Positions 37,821 through 47,180 of a stretch of 64,000 nt of DNA are shown in pieces. Location: positions 60,720-124,719 of the forward strand of contig JAUHZU010000013.1 of the NCBI GenBank assembly GCA_030425705.1. Reading direction: 5' to 3'. The notes beneath the pieces were generated by a model that saw nothing but the letters and a program-made list of their open reading frames with translations, did not search any database and was not told the DNA's origin. Numbering within the stretch: position 1 is the stretch's first letter; each line of letters opens with the position of its first letter. The DNA comes from Phycisphaerae bacterium (GTDB taxonomy: Bacteria; Planctomycetota; Phycisphaerae; Phycisphaerales; Phycisphaeraceae). The translations under genes were made by a program, and so were the position numbers.

Positions 37821-40800
37821 ATGGCCTTCTTCAAGAAATCCAAGCCCGCCCCTGACGTAAAGCGCCCGGCCCCGGGCGCACCCGCGCGCACCGGTGGCGC
37901 GGCGGATTCGCCCGACATCTTCCGCATCGGCAGCCAGCTCCTCGACGTCGCGCGCAAGCACCCGGACGCGAAGGGCGTGAAGGACAAACTCGCCGACTGG
38001 GCCATGCAGGACGAGGCGTTCAAGGTCCAGCTCTTCCGCTTCGTCGACGTGTTCCCCCGGCTGGGCACGCCCGAGCAGGTCCACCAGCACCTGGTCGAGT
38101 ACCTGAGCAACCCGCCCGCGCCCGGCATGCCCGACCCCGTGCTCCCCCCGGGTCTCGGCCTGGGGCTCAAGGCCGGCGGCATCATGAAAGGCACCCTCGC
38201 CAAGACCATGGCCTCGCAGATCACCGGCATGGGCGAGAAGTTCATCGCCGGCGAAGACGCCGCGACCGCCATCCCCGACCTCCGCAAGCGATGGAAACAG
38301 AACATCGCCTTCTCCGTCGACCTGCTCGGCGAGGCGTGTGTCAGCGAAGCCGAGGCGACCGTGTATCGCGAACGCTACATGGACCTCATCACCGGCGTCG
38401 CCGACGAGGTGAAGTCGTGGGACGCCAACCCGCAGCTCGAGACCGACCATCTTGGCCCGATCCCCCGCGCCAATGTCTCCATCAAAGTGTCCTCCCTCGT
38501 CGCGAAGTTCGAGCCGCTCGACTTCGCCGGCTCCGTGGACCGCTGCTACGAATCGCTCAAGCCACTACTCGAAGAAGCCGGCCGGCGGGGCGTGCTCATC
38601 AACTTCGATGTCGAGCAGAGCGAGCTCAAAGAGCTCAACCTGGCGCTCTTTATGCGCTGCTGCGAGAACATCGACTTCGAGGCCGGCCTCGCGATGCAGG
38701 CCTACCTCAAGTCCGGCGACAACGACGCGCAGCGCGTCATCGACTGGGCCAAGAAGACCGGCCGCGAGGTCACTGTCCGCCTCGTCAAAGGCGCGTACTG
38801 GGATGCGGAAGTCATCGGGGCCCAAGAGCACGGCTGGCCCATCCCCGTGTGGACCACCAAGGCCGACAGCGACGCCTGCTTCGAGCGCATGGCCGCACGC
38901 TTCGTCGAGCACACCCCCCGCAACAAGGGTGAGGGCGGCGTCAAGCTCGCGCTCGGGTCGCACAACCTCCGCTCCATCGCGTCGGTCCTGTATGGGCTGG
39001 ACAAACGCGATCTGCCCCACAACGCGCTCGAGCTCCAGATGCTTTACGGCATGGGCAACGGCCCGAAGCAGGCCGCGCTCACCAAACACCTCCGACTCCG
39101 AGAGTACATCCCCGTCGGCGAGATGATCCCCGGCATGGCGTACCTCGTCCGACGCCTGCTCGAAAACACGTCTAACGAATCGTGGCTGATGAAGGGGTTT
39201 GACAAGAACACCTCGGCCGAGGAACTGTTCGCCAGCCCGCACCGAGCTGAAGGGGCCGAGGGGCCGAGGGGCCAAGGGGCCAGTGACGAGGCGTACGACC
39301 TCGAACTCATTCCGGGGGTTCCGGGGGTGGGGGATGGGTCGGGGTTCTTCACCGAGCCGTTCCGCGACTTCTCGGAGAAGCCGCAGCGCGATGCGTTTGC
39401 GGCGGCGATTGAAAAAGCCCAGGTCCCACAGGTCGCCAACGATGGCACCGTCGAGCAGGCCAATGACATGGTGGGCAACGCGCTCGCCGCGTTCCCCAAG
39501 TGGCGCGACCGAGACGCGAAAGACCGTGCGAACATGCTCATCAAGGCCGCCGACCTGATGCGTGCCCGGCGTGACGAGCTGTCGGGCATCATCATCAAAG
39601 AGGCCGGCAAGCCGTGGAAAGAGGCGGACGCCGACGTCTGCGAGGCGATCGACTTCTGCGACTACTACGCCCGGCTCGCGCCCGGCATGGCGACGCCCAA
39701 ACGTCTGGGCGATTTTCTAGGCGAAGACAACCGCGTCCACTACGAGCCGCGCGGCGTCGCGGTCGTCATCAGCCCGTGGAACTTCCCGCTGGCGATCTGC
39801 ACCGGGATGACCGCGGCCGCACTCGTCACCGGCAACACGGCCGTCGTCAAGCCCGCCGAGCAGACCCCCGGCATCGCCAAGGTCATGGCCGAGGTCTTCT
39901 GGCAGGCCGGTATCCCCAAGGACGTGCTGCACTTCCTCCCCGCCCCCGGCGAAACGGTCGGCGCAGCCCTCGTCCGCGACCCACGCATCGCGCTGATCGC
40001 GTTTACAGGCAGCAAAGCGGTGGGCCTCGACATCATCCAGGCCGCCGGCGTCACCCCCGAGGCCCAGCCGCACGTCAAGCAGGTCATCTGCGAGATGGGC
40101 GGGAAGAACGCCGTGATCATCGACAGCTCCGCCGACCTCGACGAGGCCGTGCTCGGTGTCCGCTACTCCGCCTTCGGGTTCTCCGGCCAGAAGTGCTCGG
40201 CGTGCTCCCGCGTTGTCATCCTCGATGATGTCTACGACGAGTTTGTCCGGCGATTCGTCGAGTCCACCAAGTCCCTCAGCGTCGGCGACCCGATCCGGCC
40301 CGGCACGGATGTCGGCACGGTCATCGACGCCGAGGCCCGCGACAAGATCATGAGCTACGTCGAGCTGGGCAAGCAGGAAGGTGCGCTCGAGCTCGCGATG
40401 GTGGGCGACGTGCAGGACGCCTGGGGCAAGCCCGTCGTCGGGCCGCATATCTTCAGCGGCATCACGCAGCAGGACCGTCTGGCCAACGAAGAGGTCTTCG
40501 GCCCGGTCGTCGCGCTGATCCGCGTGAAGGACTTCGATGAGGCGCTCAAGGTCGCCAACGCGACGCCGTACCGGCTGACCGGCGCGATCTTCACCCGCAC
40601 GCCCAGCCACCTGGACCGCGCCCGCGCCGAGTTCCGCGTCGGCAACCTCTACCTCAACCGCGGCTGCACCGGCGCGCTCGTCGGCCGACAACCCTTCGGC
40701 GGCGGGGGCATGTCCGGCGTCGGCTCCAAGGCCGGCGGCGACCAGTACCTCTACCAGTTCGTCGAGCCCCGATGCGTCACCGAAAACACCATGCGACGCG

Positions 40801-40826
40801 GCTTCGCGCCGGGGCTAATGAGCTAA
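37821..40826 (+). CDS. putA: bifunctional proline dehydrogenase / glutamate-semialdehyde dehydrogenase
   Basis: 1001 aa oxidising proline to glutamate in two steps. The FAD-dependent PRODH half includes NVSIKVSSLVAKFEPL, INFDVEQSELKELNL, LVKGAYWDAEVI and YGMGNGPKQAALTKHLRLREY. The NAD-dependent aldehyde dehydrogenase half has VISPWNFPLAICTGM, FTGSKAVGLDI, EMGGKNAVII and the catalytic Cys792 in FSGQKCSACSR. There is no N-terminal DNA-binding domain, so it cannot self-regulate as the enterobacterial form does. An 8-nt tandem repeat sits in the linker at 39251-39282. ATG 37821 is chosen over 37767 because the likely -10 lies between them. Confidence 0.95.
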   Translation: MAFFKKSKPAPDVKRPAPGAPARTGGAADSPDIFRIGSQLLDVARKHPDAKGVKDKLADWAMQDEAFKVQLFRFVDVFPRLGTPEQVHQHLVEYLSNPPAPGMPDPVLPPGLGLGLKAGGIMKGTLAKTMASQITGMGEKFIAGEDAATAIPDLRKRWKQNIAFSVDLLGEACVSEAEATVYRERYMDLITGVADEVKSWDANPQLETDHLGPIPRANVSIKVSSLVAKFEPLDFAGSVDRCYESLKPLLEEAGRRGVLINFDVEQSELKELNLALFMRCCENIDFEAGLAMQAYLKSGDNDAQRVIDWAKKTGREVTVRLVKGAYWDAEVIGAQEHGWPIPVWTTKADSDACFERMAARFVEHTPRNKGEGGVKLALGSHNLRSIASVLYGLDKRDLPHNALELQMLYGMGNGPKQAALTKHLRLREYIPVGEMIPGMAYLVRRLLENTSNESWLMKGFDKNTSAEELFASPHRAEGAEGPRGQGASDEAYDLELIPGVPGVGDGSGFFTEPFRDFSEKPQRDAFAAAIEKAQVPQVANDGTVEQANDMVGNALAAFPKWRDRDAKDRANMLIKAADLMRARRDELSGIIIKEAGKPWKEADADVCEAIDFCDYYARLAPGMATPKRLGDFLGEDNRVHYEPRGVAVVISPWNFPLAICTGMTAAALVTGNTAVVKPAEQTPGIAKVMAEVFWQAGIPKDVLHFLPAPGETVGAALVRDPRIALIAFTGSKAVGLDIIQAAGVTPEAQPHVKQVICEMGGKNAVIIDSSADLDEAVLGVRYSAFGFSGQKCSACSRVVILDDVYDEFVRRFVESTKSLSVGDPIRPGTDVGTVIDAEARDKIMSYVELGKQEGALELAMVGDVQDAWGKPVVGPHIFSGITQQDRLANEEVFGPVVALIRVKDFDEALKVANATPYRLTGAIFTRTPSHLDRARAEFRVGNLYLNRGCTGALVGRQPFGGGGMSGVGSKAGGDQYLYQFVEPRCVTENTMRRGFAPGLMS
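39251..39282 (+). repeat. four tandem copies of an 8-nt unit inside putA
   Basis: AGGGGCCG, AGGGGCCG, AGGGGCCA, AGGGGCCA, placed in the linker between the two catalytic halves. The unit is not a multiple of three, so gain or loss of one copy shifts the frame. Confidence 0.85.
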
Positions 40827-40838
40827 GGCATTATTACG

Positions 40839-40909
40839 TTTAGCGCGCGACGCGCAGCGTCTGGCGGACCCGCTCAAGACACGCCGGACGCTGCGCGTCG
40901 CGCGCTAAA
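40839..40909. repeat. perfect 23-bp inverted repeat after putA
   Basis: Arms 40839-40861 and 40887-40909 are exact complements (TTTAGCGCGCGACGC... and its mirror ...CGCGCGCTAAA) with a 25-nt loop. It begins 12 nt after the putA stop. No U-run follows, so it is either an unusual terminator or a palindromic REP/MITE-like element. Confidence 0.8.
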
Positions 40910-41009
40910 GAGGTCACGCCCACAACCCCGCGACCTCCAGCGACACCGAACACCCCGCGATGCGTTGGTCGTTGTCTTCAAGGATGAAGATGGGCATTGT
41001 CGAGTTGCT

Positions 41010-41324
41010 TCACGCTGTTCGCACAAACCATGGATTTCGGCCAAACCGGTACCAAGGCACACTCATCGGGCGTACATCATTGATCGAACAACTATCAAGT
41101 CCTTTGAACTTCGCGTTGAACGCCCCGTGAAATCCGGCAATCCCCTCGGCTATCTGCCCTTCAATCTTCCCATCACAATCAACCCAAACATCGTCGAAAA
41201 CACACCCGTTGTTAAGTCTGGCTTGTAGATAGAAACAACCACGCGGTACTTGTTTCCACAAACAGATGGGTATCACATTGTCAGGTTCATCATACTCCAT
41301 TTGCTGTAGCGCCAAGTTTGGCAT
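41010..41324 (-). CDS. unrecognised 104-aa protein coupled to the DUF1080 gene
   Basis: The ATG at 41324 shares its A with the TGA of the upstream DUF1080 gene (TGATG), indicating coupled translation. The product starts MPNLALQQMEYDEPDNVIP and has a mixed, globular composition with three or four cysteines and several tryptophans (CLWKQVPRGCFYL, CVFDDVWVDCDGKI, MSVPWYRFGRNPWFVR). No signal peptide or membrane helix, and no family I recognise. The DNA is clearly less GC-rich than its neighbours, and its codons look natural rather than antisense noise. It may be a transferred gene or the degraded remains of a longer one. Confidence 0.55.
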   Translation of the reverse strand: MPNLALQQMEYDEPDNVIPICLWKQVPRGCFYLQARLNNGCVFDDVWVDCDGKIEGQIAEGIAGFHGAFNAKFKGLDSCSINDVRPMSVPWYRFGRNPWFVRTA

Positions 41325-42256
41325 CACTCTGATTCGTCTTCCTCCAACATCTTGATCCGGATGTCCCGGAACTCGATCGGGGCGGTTTCGGCCTGGAGGG
41401 AGATGGTGCCGCTTCCGAGCACGGTGGTGCCGCGGCGTTCGGCCTCGGCGGTGCCGCCGGAGCCGCTGTCGTTGGGGTCGATCACCAGCGGGCCGTAGTC
41501 GGCGACGACCTCGCCGTTGAGGCGGTGGATGGCGCGTTCGCTGCCGTGGACCTCGATCTCGTAGGTGACCCATTCGTCGCCGCGGTGGGTGGGGCCGTTG
41601 AAGTTGACGACGTGGGCGTGGGTGAGTTCACCGTCCTTGTAGATATGGGTGCCGGGGGTGCAGACGTTGCCGTTGGGGCGGTTGCCCTCGGCGTGCCCGC
41701 CGTTGAACTGGGCCTCGATGCAGCAGGGGAAGTCCTGGTCCAGCCCCATGGTGTCGGCGGGCTGGCCGTGGTACATGATGCCGTTGTTGCGCCAGGCCCA
41801 GCCGGGCCCACCCTGGACCTGTTCGCCGACGAAGCGGTACTCGACGCGCATGATGTAGTGCGAGAACTCGGTCTGGGGGTTGTCGCTGTCGGGGTTGCCG
41901 GTGAAGAAGAGGTGGCCGAACTCGCCGTCGAAGCGTTCCCAGTTGGAGTAGTCGACGATGAGGTGGCCGTCCTCGACGCGGAAGGTGTCGCGGTAGTTTT
42001 CGCCCAGCTCGTAGCCGGAGAACTTGGGGGTCCAGCCGCTGAGGTCTTTGCCGTTGAACATGGTGACCCAGCCCTCGTCGTCGGCTTCGCCGACGACGAG
42101 GGTCGGTTCTTCAACGGGGGCGCTGGCGCTGGTTTCGTTCGCACTGAGCGAGGTGTTGCTGCCAGGATTTTGTTGGACCGGGCCACAGGCGACTACGCTG
42201 CTTGCGACGGCGGTGGTGAGGGCGAGGGCGGTGAGGAAGGGGAGTTGGGTGGGCAT
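41324..42256 (-). CDS. DUF1080 (3-keto-disaccharide hydrolase-like) lipoprotein
   Basis: 310 aa from ATG 42256, with AAGGGAA 6 nt upstream. A lipoprotein signal ends in the lipobox VVAC (Cys about 24), so the protein is membrane-anchored outside the cytoplasm. The LamG/concanavalin-like DUF1080 domain shows EGWVTMFNGKDLSGW at its start, HYIMRVEYRF, NNGIMYHGQP and IEFRDIRIKML at its end, all family hallmarks. Members act on glycans, some as 3-keto-glycoside hydrolases. It is followed by a coupled small gene of unknown function. No sugar dehydrogenase is adjacent. Confidence 0.9.
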   Translation of the reverse strand: MPTQLPFLTALALTTAVASSVVACGPVQQNPGSNTSLSANETSASAPVEEPTLVVGEADDEGWVTMFNGKDLSGWTPKFSGYELGENYRDTFRVEDGHLIVDYSNWERFDGEFGHLFFTGNPDSDNPQTEFSHYIMRVEYRFVGEQVQGGPGWAWRNNGIMYHGQPADTMGLDQDFPCCIEAQFNGGHAEGNRPNGNVCTPGTHIYKDGELTHAHVVNFNGPTHRGDEWVTYEIEVHGSERAIHRLNGEVVADYGPLVIDPNDSGSGGTAEAERRGTTVLGSGTISLQAETAPIEFRDIRIKMLEEDESE

Positions 42257-42369
42257 CGGTATTCCCTTGGGGGTTGTTTTAGTGACTTTGGATGTTGTGA
42301 CATCGTACATGAACACCCACAGATGGAATCTTTGGGCTTCGGCGGGGCATGGGGGTGGTTGGTGATGCC

Positions 42370-42406
42370 GGTGGGTATCGCTCGGGGACTCGCTCCACCC
42401 ACCTTA
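42370..42406 (-). repeat. 37-nt dispersed repeat, copy 1
   Basis: On the minus strand TAAGGTGGGTGGAGCGAG followed by TCCCCGAGCGATACCCACC. 32 of 37 positions match 62495-62531. It lies between the RND permease stop and the DUF1080 start region. A related core, GGGTGGAGCGA, is at 5826-5836. Confidence 0.75.
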
Positions 42407-42419
42407 CGCGGCAGCCTTG

Positions 42420-45400
42420 TTATGCGGCGCCGGCGACCCGGCCCTCGGGCTTGAAGTCGGCGGGGCGTTTGCGGCCGTGCCAGACGAAGTAGACCACGCG
42501 TTTGAGGTCGTCGAAGGCGAGCATGATGCAGGGCAGGACGACGAGGATCATAACCGTCGCGGAGATCAGCCCGCCGGCGATGGAGATGCCCATGGGGATG
42601 AGGAAGCGTGCCTGGAAGGACTGCTCGAGCAGCAGGGGCAGCAGGCCGAAGACCGTGGTGACGGTGGTGAGGAAGATCGCACGGAGGCGTGCCTGCCCGG
42701 CGGCGACGAGGGCGTCGTAGACGGAGTCCCCGGCCTGCCGGCGCTGGTTGAAGAACTGCACGAGGATGAGCGAGTCGTTGACGACGATGCCCGAGAGCGC
42801 GACGAACCCGATGAGCGAGAGGAAGGTGAGGTCGAAGCCGAGGATAAAGTGCCCCCAGATGAGCCCGATTGTGGCGAAGGGGATGACGCACATGACCAGG
42901 ATCGGCTGGAAGTACGACTGGAACAGCCAGGCGAGGATGACGTAGATCATCAGCATGGCGAAGCCGAAGCCGAGGGGGAGGGTCGAGAACGCGTCGGCCA
43001 TCTGTTCCTGCCGGCCGGCGAAGCCGACCTTCAGGCCGGGGTAGCGCTGCTCGATCTGTTCGAGCGGGCTGGGCAGGGGGTTGCCGCGGTCGTCGAGGAC
43101 CGGCTTGTCGTTGTCGTCGAGTGGGGCGGCCTTGAGCTCGGCGGTGATGTCCTCGGGGCTGGTGCCGGTCTCGACCGCGGCGGTGACGGTGACGGCGCGT
43201 TCGCCATCGACACGGTTGATGCTGGCAAACGAGGTACCCGAGCGGACGTCGACGATCTCGCGCATGGGGACGGGCGCGCCCATCGCGTTGATGAGCCAGG
43301 CGTTCTGCACTTGGTAGATCGAGCCGCGCGTCTCCTCGTCGATGCGGACGCGCAGGTCGATGTCTTCCTCGCGCTCGGCGTAGGTGTGGGCCTCGAGCCC
43401 GAAGAGGAAGCCGCGGAGCTGTCGGTTGATCTCGAGGTTGGTCAGCCCCAGGGCCTGGGCGTCGTCGTGGACGCGGACCTGGGCCTCCTGCCGGCCCTCG
43501 TTGCTGTCGTCGGCGATGTCGAAGACCTGCGGGTAGCCGGCCAGGAGCTGGCGGACCTCGGCGGTGGCGCGGCGGAGGGTCTCGGGGTCGGCACTGACCA
43601 GGCGGATGGAGATGTCCGGTCCGCCGGGGCCGCCGGCCATGGCCTCGTAGTTGATGCGCTCGACGTCGTCGATCTTGCCCAGCAGCGCGAGGCGGATGTT
43701 GTCGATCACGACGGGCGAGGGCGTGTCGCGTTCCTCGACGGGCGAGAGCTCGATAAACATCTGCGCGATGTGCGAGGAGGCGCCGTTGGACATGCCGGTC
43801 TCGATGTCGCTGCTCGCGCCGACGACGGTCTCGACGAAGGTGACCTCGGGCTGGGCGAGGACGGCGGCTTCGATGCGGCGGACGGCGTCGCGGGTCTGCT
43901 CGGTCGGCGTGCCGATGGGCATGTGGATGTTGACCATGACCGCTTCGGCGTCGTCGTTGGACATGAACTCGAAGCCGACGTGCTTGCCCGCGACCATGCC
44001 GAAGGAGATCGAGAGGGCCATGACGGCGGTGCAGAGAGTGAGGTAGCGGAAGCGGAGGAGGACGGCGAGGAGGCGGCCGAAGCCGGGCGCGATCTTGTCG
44101 AGGATCATGCGGTCGCGCCAGTCCTCGTAGCGGCGGAGTTGTCGGCTGAGCGCGTTGGCCTTGGCTTTGTCGCGTTTGGCCAGGGAGTGGCCCATGTGGC
44201 TGGGGAGGATGAGCAGGGACTCGATCAGCGACATCGCCAAGGCGCACGCGACGACCAGCGGTAGCGCGCCCAGCAGCGTGCCGATCTGGCCCTTGATGAA
44301 GGTCAGCGGCAGGAACGCGGCGATGGACGTGAGCACGGTCGCGACGACGGGCCAGAAGACCTCGTTCGTACCGTCGATGGAGGCGTTGGCCGGGTCTTCG
44401 CCGCCCTTGTCGTGGTGGGTCTGGATGTTCTCGGCGACGACGATGGCGTCATCGACGAGCAGGCCCATGACGACGATGAGGCCGAACATCGTGAGCAGGT
44501 TGAGGGTGATGTCCAGGTACGCCATGAGCAGCAGGGTGCCGGCGATGGCGGTGGTGAGGCCGGCCCCGACCCAGAAGGCGACGCGCCAGTTGAGGAAGAG
44601 CAGGAGCACGGCGAAGACGAGGATCGCGCCGTAGATCGCGTTGCGGGTGAGCAGGTCCATGCGGCCCTCGACGAAGCGGGCGAGGTCCGTGGCCGTGCCG
44701 ACCGTCGCGGCCTCGGGCAGGGGGCGGGTAGGTTGTGCGCCCTTTTCCCAGGCGAGTTCGTAGTCGGACTGGTAGACGGTGGGCGGCTGCCCGGGGCGCT
44801 GGGACATCTGCGCCGCGAGCTTGCCGAAGCGTTCGCTGGTGGAGTAGGTGTAGGGCTCGCCGTTGCGCCCGGCGACGTAGGCGCGGACCATGCGTGCCAT
44901 GTGCACGATGTCCTGTGGGCCGACCTTAAAGATGGTGAGATCGGCGGACGGGTCGCCGTTGTAGGTGAGTGAGACGTCTTCGTCGATGAATCCCTCGGTG
45001 ATCGTGGCGATGTCGCCGACGCGGACGATGCGGCCGTCGGCCTCGGCGATGAGCGGGATGCGGGCGATGGCGTCGGCGCGTTCCTCGACGCCTATGGTGC
45101 GCAGCGACACGTTGCCGGTATCGGTCTTGATCGTCCCGCCGGGGATGTCGGTCATCCACGCGCGGATCGTGTCGGAGACGGCGGGCAGCGAGAGCCCGTA
45201 CTCGAGCATCGCCAGCTCGTCGACATCGATATGCACCTCGTAGTCCACGACCCCGCCGATGAGCACCTCGCCCATGCCCGGCAGCTCGCGGAGGTCGTCG
45301 CGGATCGTGCGGATCGCCTGCTTGAGGACGGCCGGCTCCATGTCACCGTGCACCGCGACGCGGATCACGGGCATGCGCGGCTCGATGAGCTGCGCGGTGA

Positions 45401-45779
45401 TCTCCTCCGCTTCGGTGGGAAGGTCCTGGAGCCCGTCGATCGCGCGCTCGACATCGTCCATGCCCGTCTCGACGTCGGCGCCCTCCTTGAACTGGATCGT
45501 GATCCCGCCGCCGCCCTCGGCGATGGTGGTCCGCAACTCGTCAATAGTCTCGATGTTGTCGAAGGCGTCCTCGATCTTGATCGCCAGCGACTGCTCGACC
45601 TCCTCGGGAGCGGCGCCGGGGTAGGGCATGTTGACGATCGCGATCTCGGGGTCGACCTCGGGGAAGAACTGCTTGCGCAGGTTCATCCCCGCGATGAGCC
45701 CGGTGACGAGGATCGCCGCCATGAGCAGGTTGACGACTACGGGTTTACGGACGCCGAACGCCGCGATGCCGAGGTTCAT
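42420..45779 (-). CDS. RND efflux permease (AcrB/MexF-like superfamily)
   Basis: 1119 aa inner-membrane proton-driven pump. Standard RND layout: TM1 (VNLLMAAILVTGLIAG), a periplasmic loop beginning FFPEVDPEIAIVNMPYPGAAPEEVE, TM2-6 with GLLVDDAIVVAENI in TM4, second periplasmic loop, and TM8-12 with GFVALSGIVVNDSLILV. It groups with short-looped HAE/AcrB-type transporters found beside HlyD adaptors; the substrate is not predictable. ATG at 45779 overlaps the adaptor's stop as ATGA (45776-45779). An outer-membrane TolC partner is not in the window. Confidence 0.95.
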   Translation of the reverse strand: MNLGIAAFGVRKPVVVNLLMAAILVTGLIAGMNLRKQFFPEVDPEIAIVNMPYPGAAPEEVEQSLAIKIEDAFDNIETIDELRTTIAEGGGGITIQFKEGADVETGMDDVERAIDGLQDLPTEAEEITAQLIEPRMPVIRVAVHGDMEPAVLKQAIRTIRDDLRELPGMGEVLIGGVVDYEVHIDVDELAMLEYGLSLPAVSDTIRAWMTDIPGGTIKTDTGNVSLRTIGVEERADAIARIPLIAEADGRIVRVGDIATITEGFIDEDVSLTYNGDPSADLTIFKVGPQDIVHMARMVRAYVAGRNGEPYTYSTSERFGKLAAQMSQRPGQPPTVYQSDYELAWEKGAQPTRPLPEAATVGTATDLARFVEGRMDLLTRNAIYGAILVFAVLLLFLNWRVAFWVGAGLTTAIAGTLLLMAYLDITLNLLTMFGLIVVMGLLVDDAIVVAENIQTHHDKGGEDPANASIDGTNEVFWPVVATVLTSIAAFLPLTFIKGQIGTLLGALPLVVACALAMSLIESLLILPSHMGHSLAKRDKAKANALSRQLRRYEDWRDRMILDKIAPGFGRLLAVLLRFRYLTLCTAVMALSISFGMVAGKHVGFEFMSNDDAEAVMVNIHMPIGTPTEQTRDAVRRIEAAVLAQPEVTFVETVVGASSDIETGMSNGASSHIAQMFIELSPVEERDTPSPVVIDNIRLALLGKIDDVERINYEAMAGGPGGPDISIRLVSADPETLRRATAEVRQLLAGYPQVFDIADDSNEGRQEAQVRVHDDAQALGLTNLEINRQLRGFLFGLEAHTYAEREEDIDLRVRIDEETRGSIYQVQNAWLINAMGAPVPMREIVDVRSGTSFASINRVDGERAVTVTAAVETGTSPEDITAELKAAPLDDNDKPVLDDRGNPLPSPLEQIEQRYPGLKVGFAGRQEQMADAFSTLPLGFGFAMLMIYVILAWLFQSYFQPILVMCVIPFATIGLIWGHFILGFDLTFLSLIGFVALSGIVVNDSLILVQFFNQRRQAGDSVYDALVAAGQARLRAIFLTTVTTVFGLLPLLLEQSFQARFLIPMGISIAGGLISATVMILVVLPCIMLAFDDLKRVVYFVWHGRKRPADFKPEGRVAGAA

Positions 45780-47167
45780 GGGTTGGCCCCCGGTCCGCCG
45801 CTATCTGCTGTATCCGCATCCGCCGCGGGAGCTTGCGCGATGATGGGCTGGACGTGCTGGCCGTCGAGCACGGAAACCGACGCATTGATGACGACCTGCG
45901 CCCCCGGCTCGAGGGGCGTCTCGAGCACGACCCACTGCGTGTCGGGCAGGCCGAACTCGGGGATCTCGCCCTCGTACTCGTAAGCCGTGCGGACGGGCTG
46001 GCTGGTGATCTTGTCGTTGACGACCAGCCGGATGCGTCCCTCGCGGACCGACCGGGCGGGCACGACCCAGCGCGGCTGGACATCGTTGCTGATTAGGGTG
46101 GAGGCGACGAAGGCGCCGATGGGCATGCGCTGCGCGCCGCCGCCCGCGGCGATATCGCTCAGCGACGTGCCGGTCTGGTCGAGCAGGGCGTAGGCGGTGA
46201 ACGTGCGGGTGGACGGGTCGTTGCCGGCCCCGATGCGGGCGACCGTCGCCTGCCAGGGCGGGCAGTCGTAGGGCATATTGCGGGTGGTGATCGTGACGGT
46301 GTTGCCGACCTCGACGTCGGCGCGTGCGCTCGCGGGCATCTGCACGGGCACCTCGATCAGGCGGGGGTCGACCACACGGGCGACGCGCTGGCCGGGCGCG
46401 AGGTTCTCGCCCTCCTCGATGTCGATGGCTTCGAGCACGCCGTCCATCGGGCTGCGGATGGTGCAGCGGGTGACGTTCTCGCGGGCGGCCTTGAGCCGGG
46501 CGTCGACACCCTCGCGCTGCGCCTTGAGCGCGTCCCGGCGGGGGCCGAGCGCGTCGATCGCCTGCCCGGTCGCGACCACCGCGCGCTGCGCCGCGATGAG
46601 CGTCCGCTGGGCCCGGTCGAGGTCCTGCTGAGAGGATCGGCCGTCCTCGAAGTAGCCGAGTTGACGCTCGTACTCCTCCTGCGCGATGCGGATGTCTTCG
46701 CGCTCCAGGTCCAGCCGCTCGGCCAGGCGCGTCTCCTCGACCGCGAGCTGCGCGGCCGACGCGTCGATCTCCGCGAGCTGCGCCGTGGTGGACTCCACCT
46801 CGCGGTCGAAGTCGGTGGCGTCCAGCTCCGCGATGATCTGGTTGAACGCGACGACCCGGCCGACCTCGATGTCGTCGGGGATGTCTTTCACCGTCGTGCC
46901 GACCCGGGCGGGGATGTCGGCGGTGTCCTTGGCCATCGTGGTGCCGTAGCCGCGCCACTGGCGGGGGAGGGGGACGGCCTGGGCGGCGATGATCTGGACC
47001 CGGATCGACCGGTCTTCGGGGTCGGCGGTTTCGAGTTCCGGCGCGCTGGCCTTGAGCGCCTGGTACACGCCGCTGCCGATCATTAGCAGCACCAGTCCGA
47101 GCACGATGCGGAACACGAGGGACAGGGTCTTCGGGGCGGGCAGCTTCATGCGGGGTCTCTTCGGCAT
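45776..47167 (-). CDS. RND periplasmic adaptor (membrane fusion protein)
   Basis: 463 aa HlyD/AcrA-family adaptor linking the RND permease to an outer-membrane channel. N-terminal anchor helix (LVFRIVLGLVLLMIGSGVYQAL), lipoyl-type half motif with DIPARVGTTVKDIP, a long coiled coil (~120-220, LAEIDASAAQLAVEETRLAERLD...), the second lipoyl half TIRSPMDGVLEAIDIEEGENLAPG-like region, and beta-barrel domain VPVQMPASARADVEVG. Start ATG 47167 is supported by GCTACACG ending 5 nt upstream; 47149 is an alternative. Coupled to the permease by a 4-nt overlap. Confidence 0.92.
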   Translation of the reverse strand: MPKRPRMKLPAPKTLSLVFRIVLGLVLLMIGSGVYQALKASAPELETADPEDRSIRVQIIAAQAVPLPRQWRGYGTTMAKDTADIPARVGTTVKDIPDDIEVGRVVAFNQIIAELDATDFDREVESTTAQLAEIDASAAQLAVEETRLAERLDLEREDIRIAQEEYERQLGYFEDGRSSQQDLDRAQRTLIAAQRAVVATGQAIDALGPRRDALKAQREGVDARLKAARENVTRCTIRSPMDGVLEAIDIEEGENLAPGQRVARVVDPRLIEVPVQMPASARADVEVGNTVTITTRNMPYDCPPWQATVARIGAGNDPSTRTFTAYALLDQTGTSLSDIAAGGGAQRMPIGAFVASTLISNDVQPRWVVPARSVREGRIRLVVNDKITSQPVRTAYEYEGEIPEFGLPDTQWVVLETPLEPGAQVVINASVSVLDGQHVQPIIAQAPAADADTADSGGPGANP

Positions 47168-47172
47168 CGGGC

Positions 47173-47180
47173 CGTGTAGC
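47173..47180 (-). promoter_or_regulatory. -10-like GCTACACG directly upstream of the RND adaptor
   Basis: TACACG (47173-47178, minus strand) ends 5 nt before the ATG, with no ribosome site between. One mismatch from the TACACT boxes at trhO and lpxB. Confidence 0.3.

Noticed and set aside
42193..44247. 684-aa Arg/Pro/His-rich frame overlapping the RND permease
   Set aside because: Frame-shifted shadow of the RND gene with no recognisable motif.
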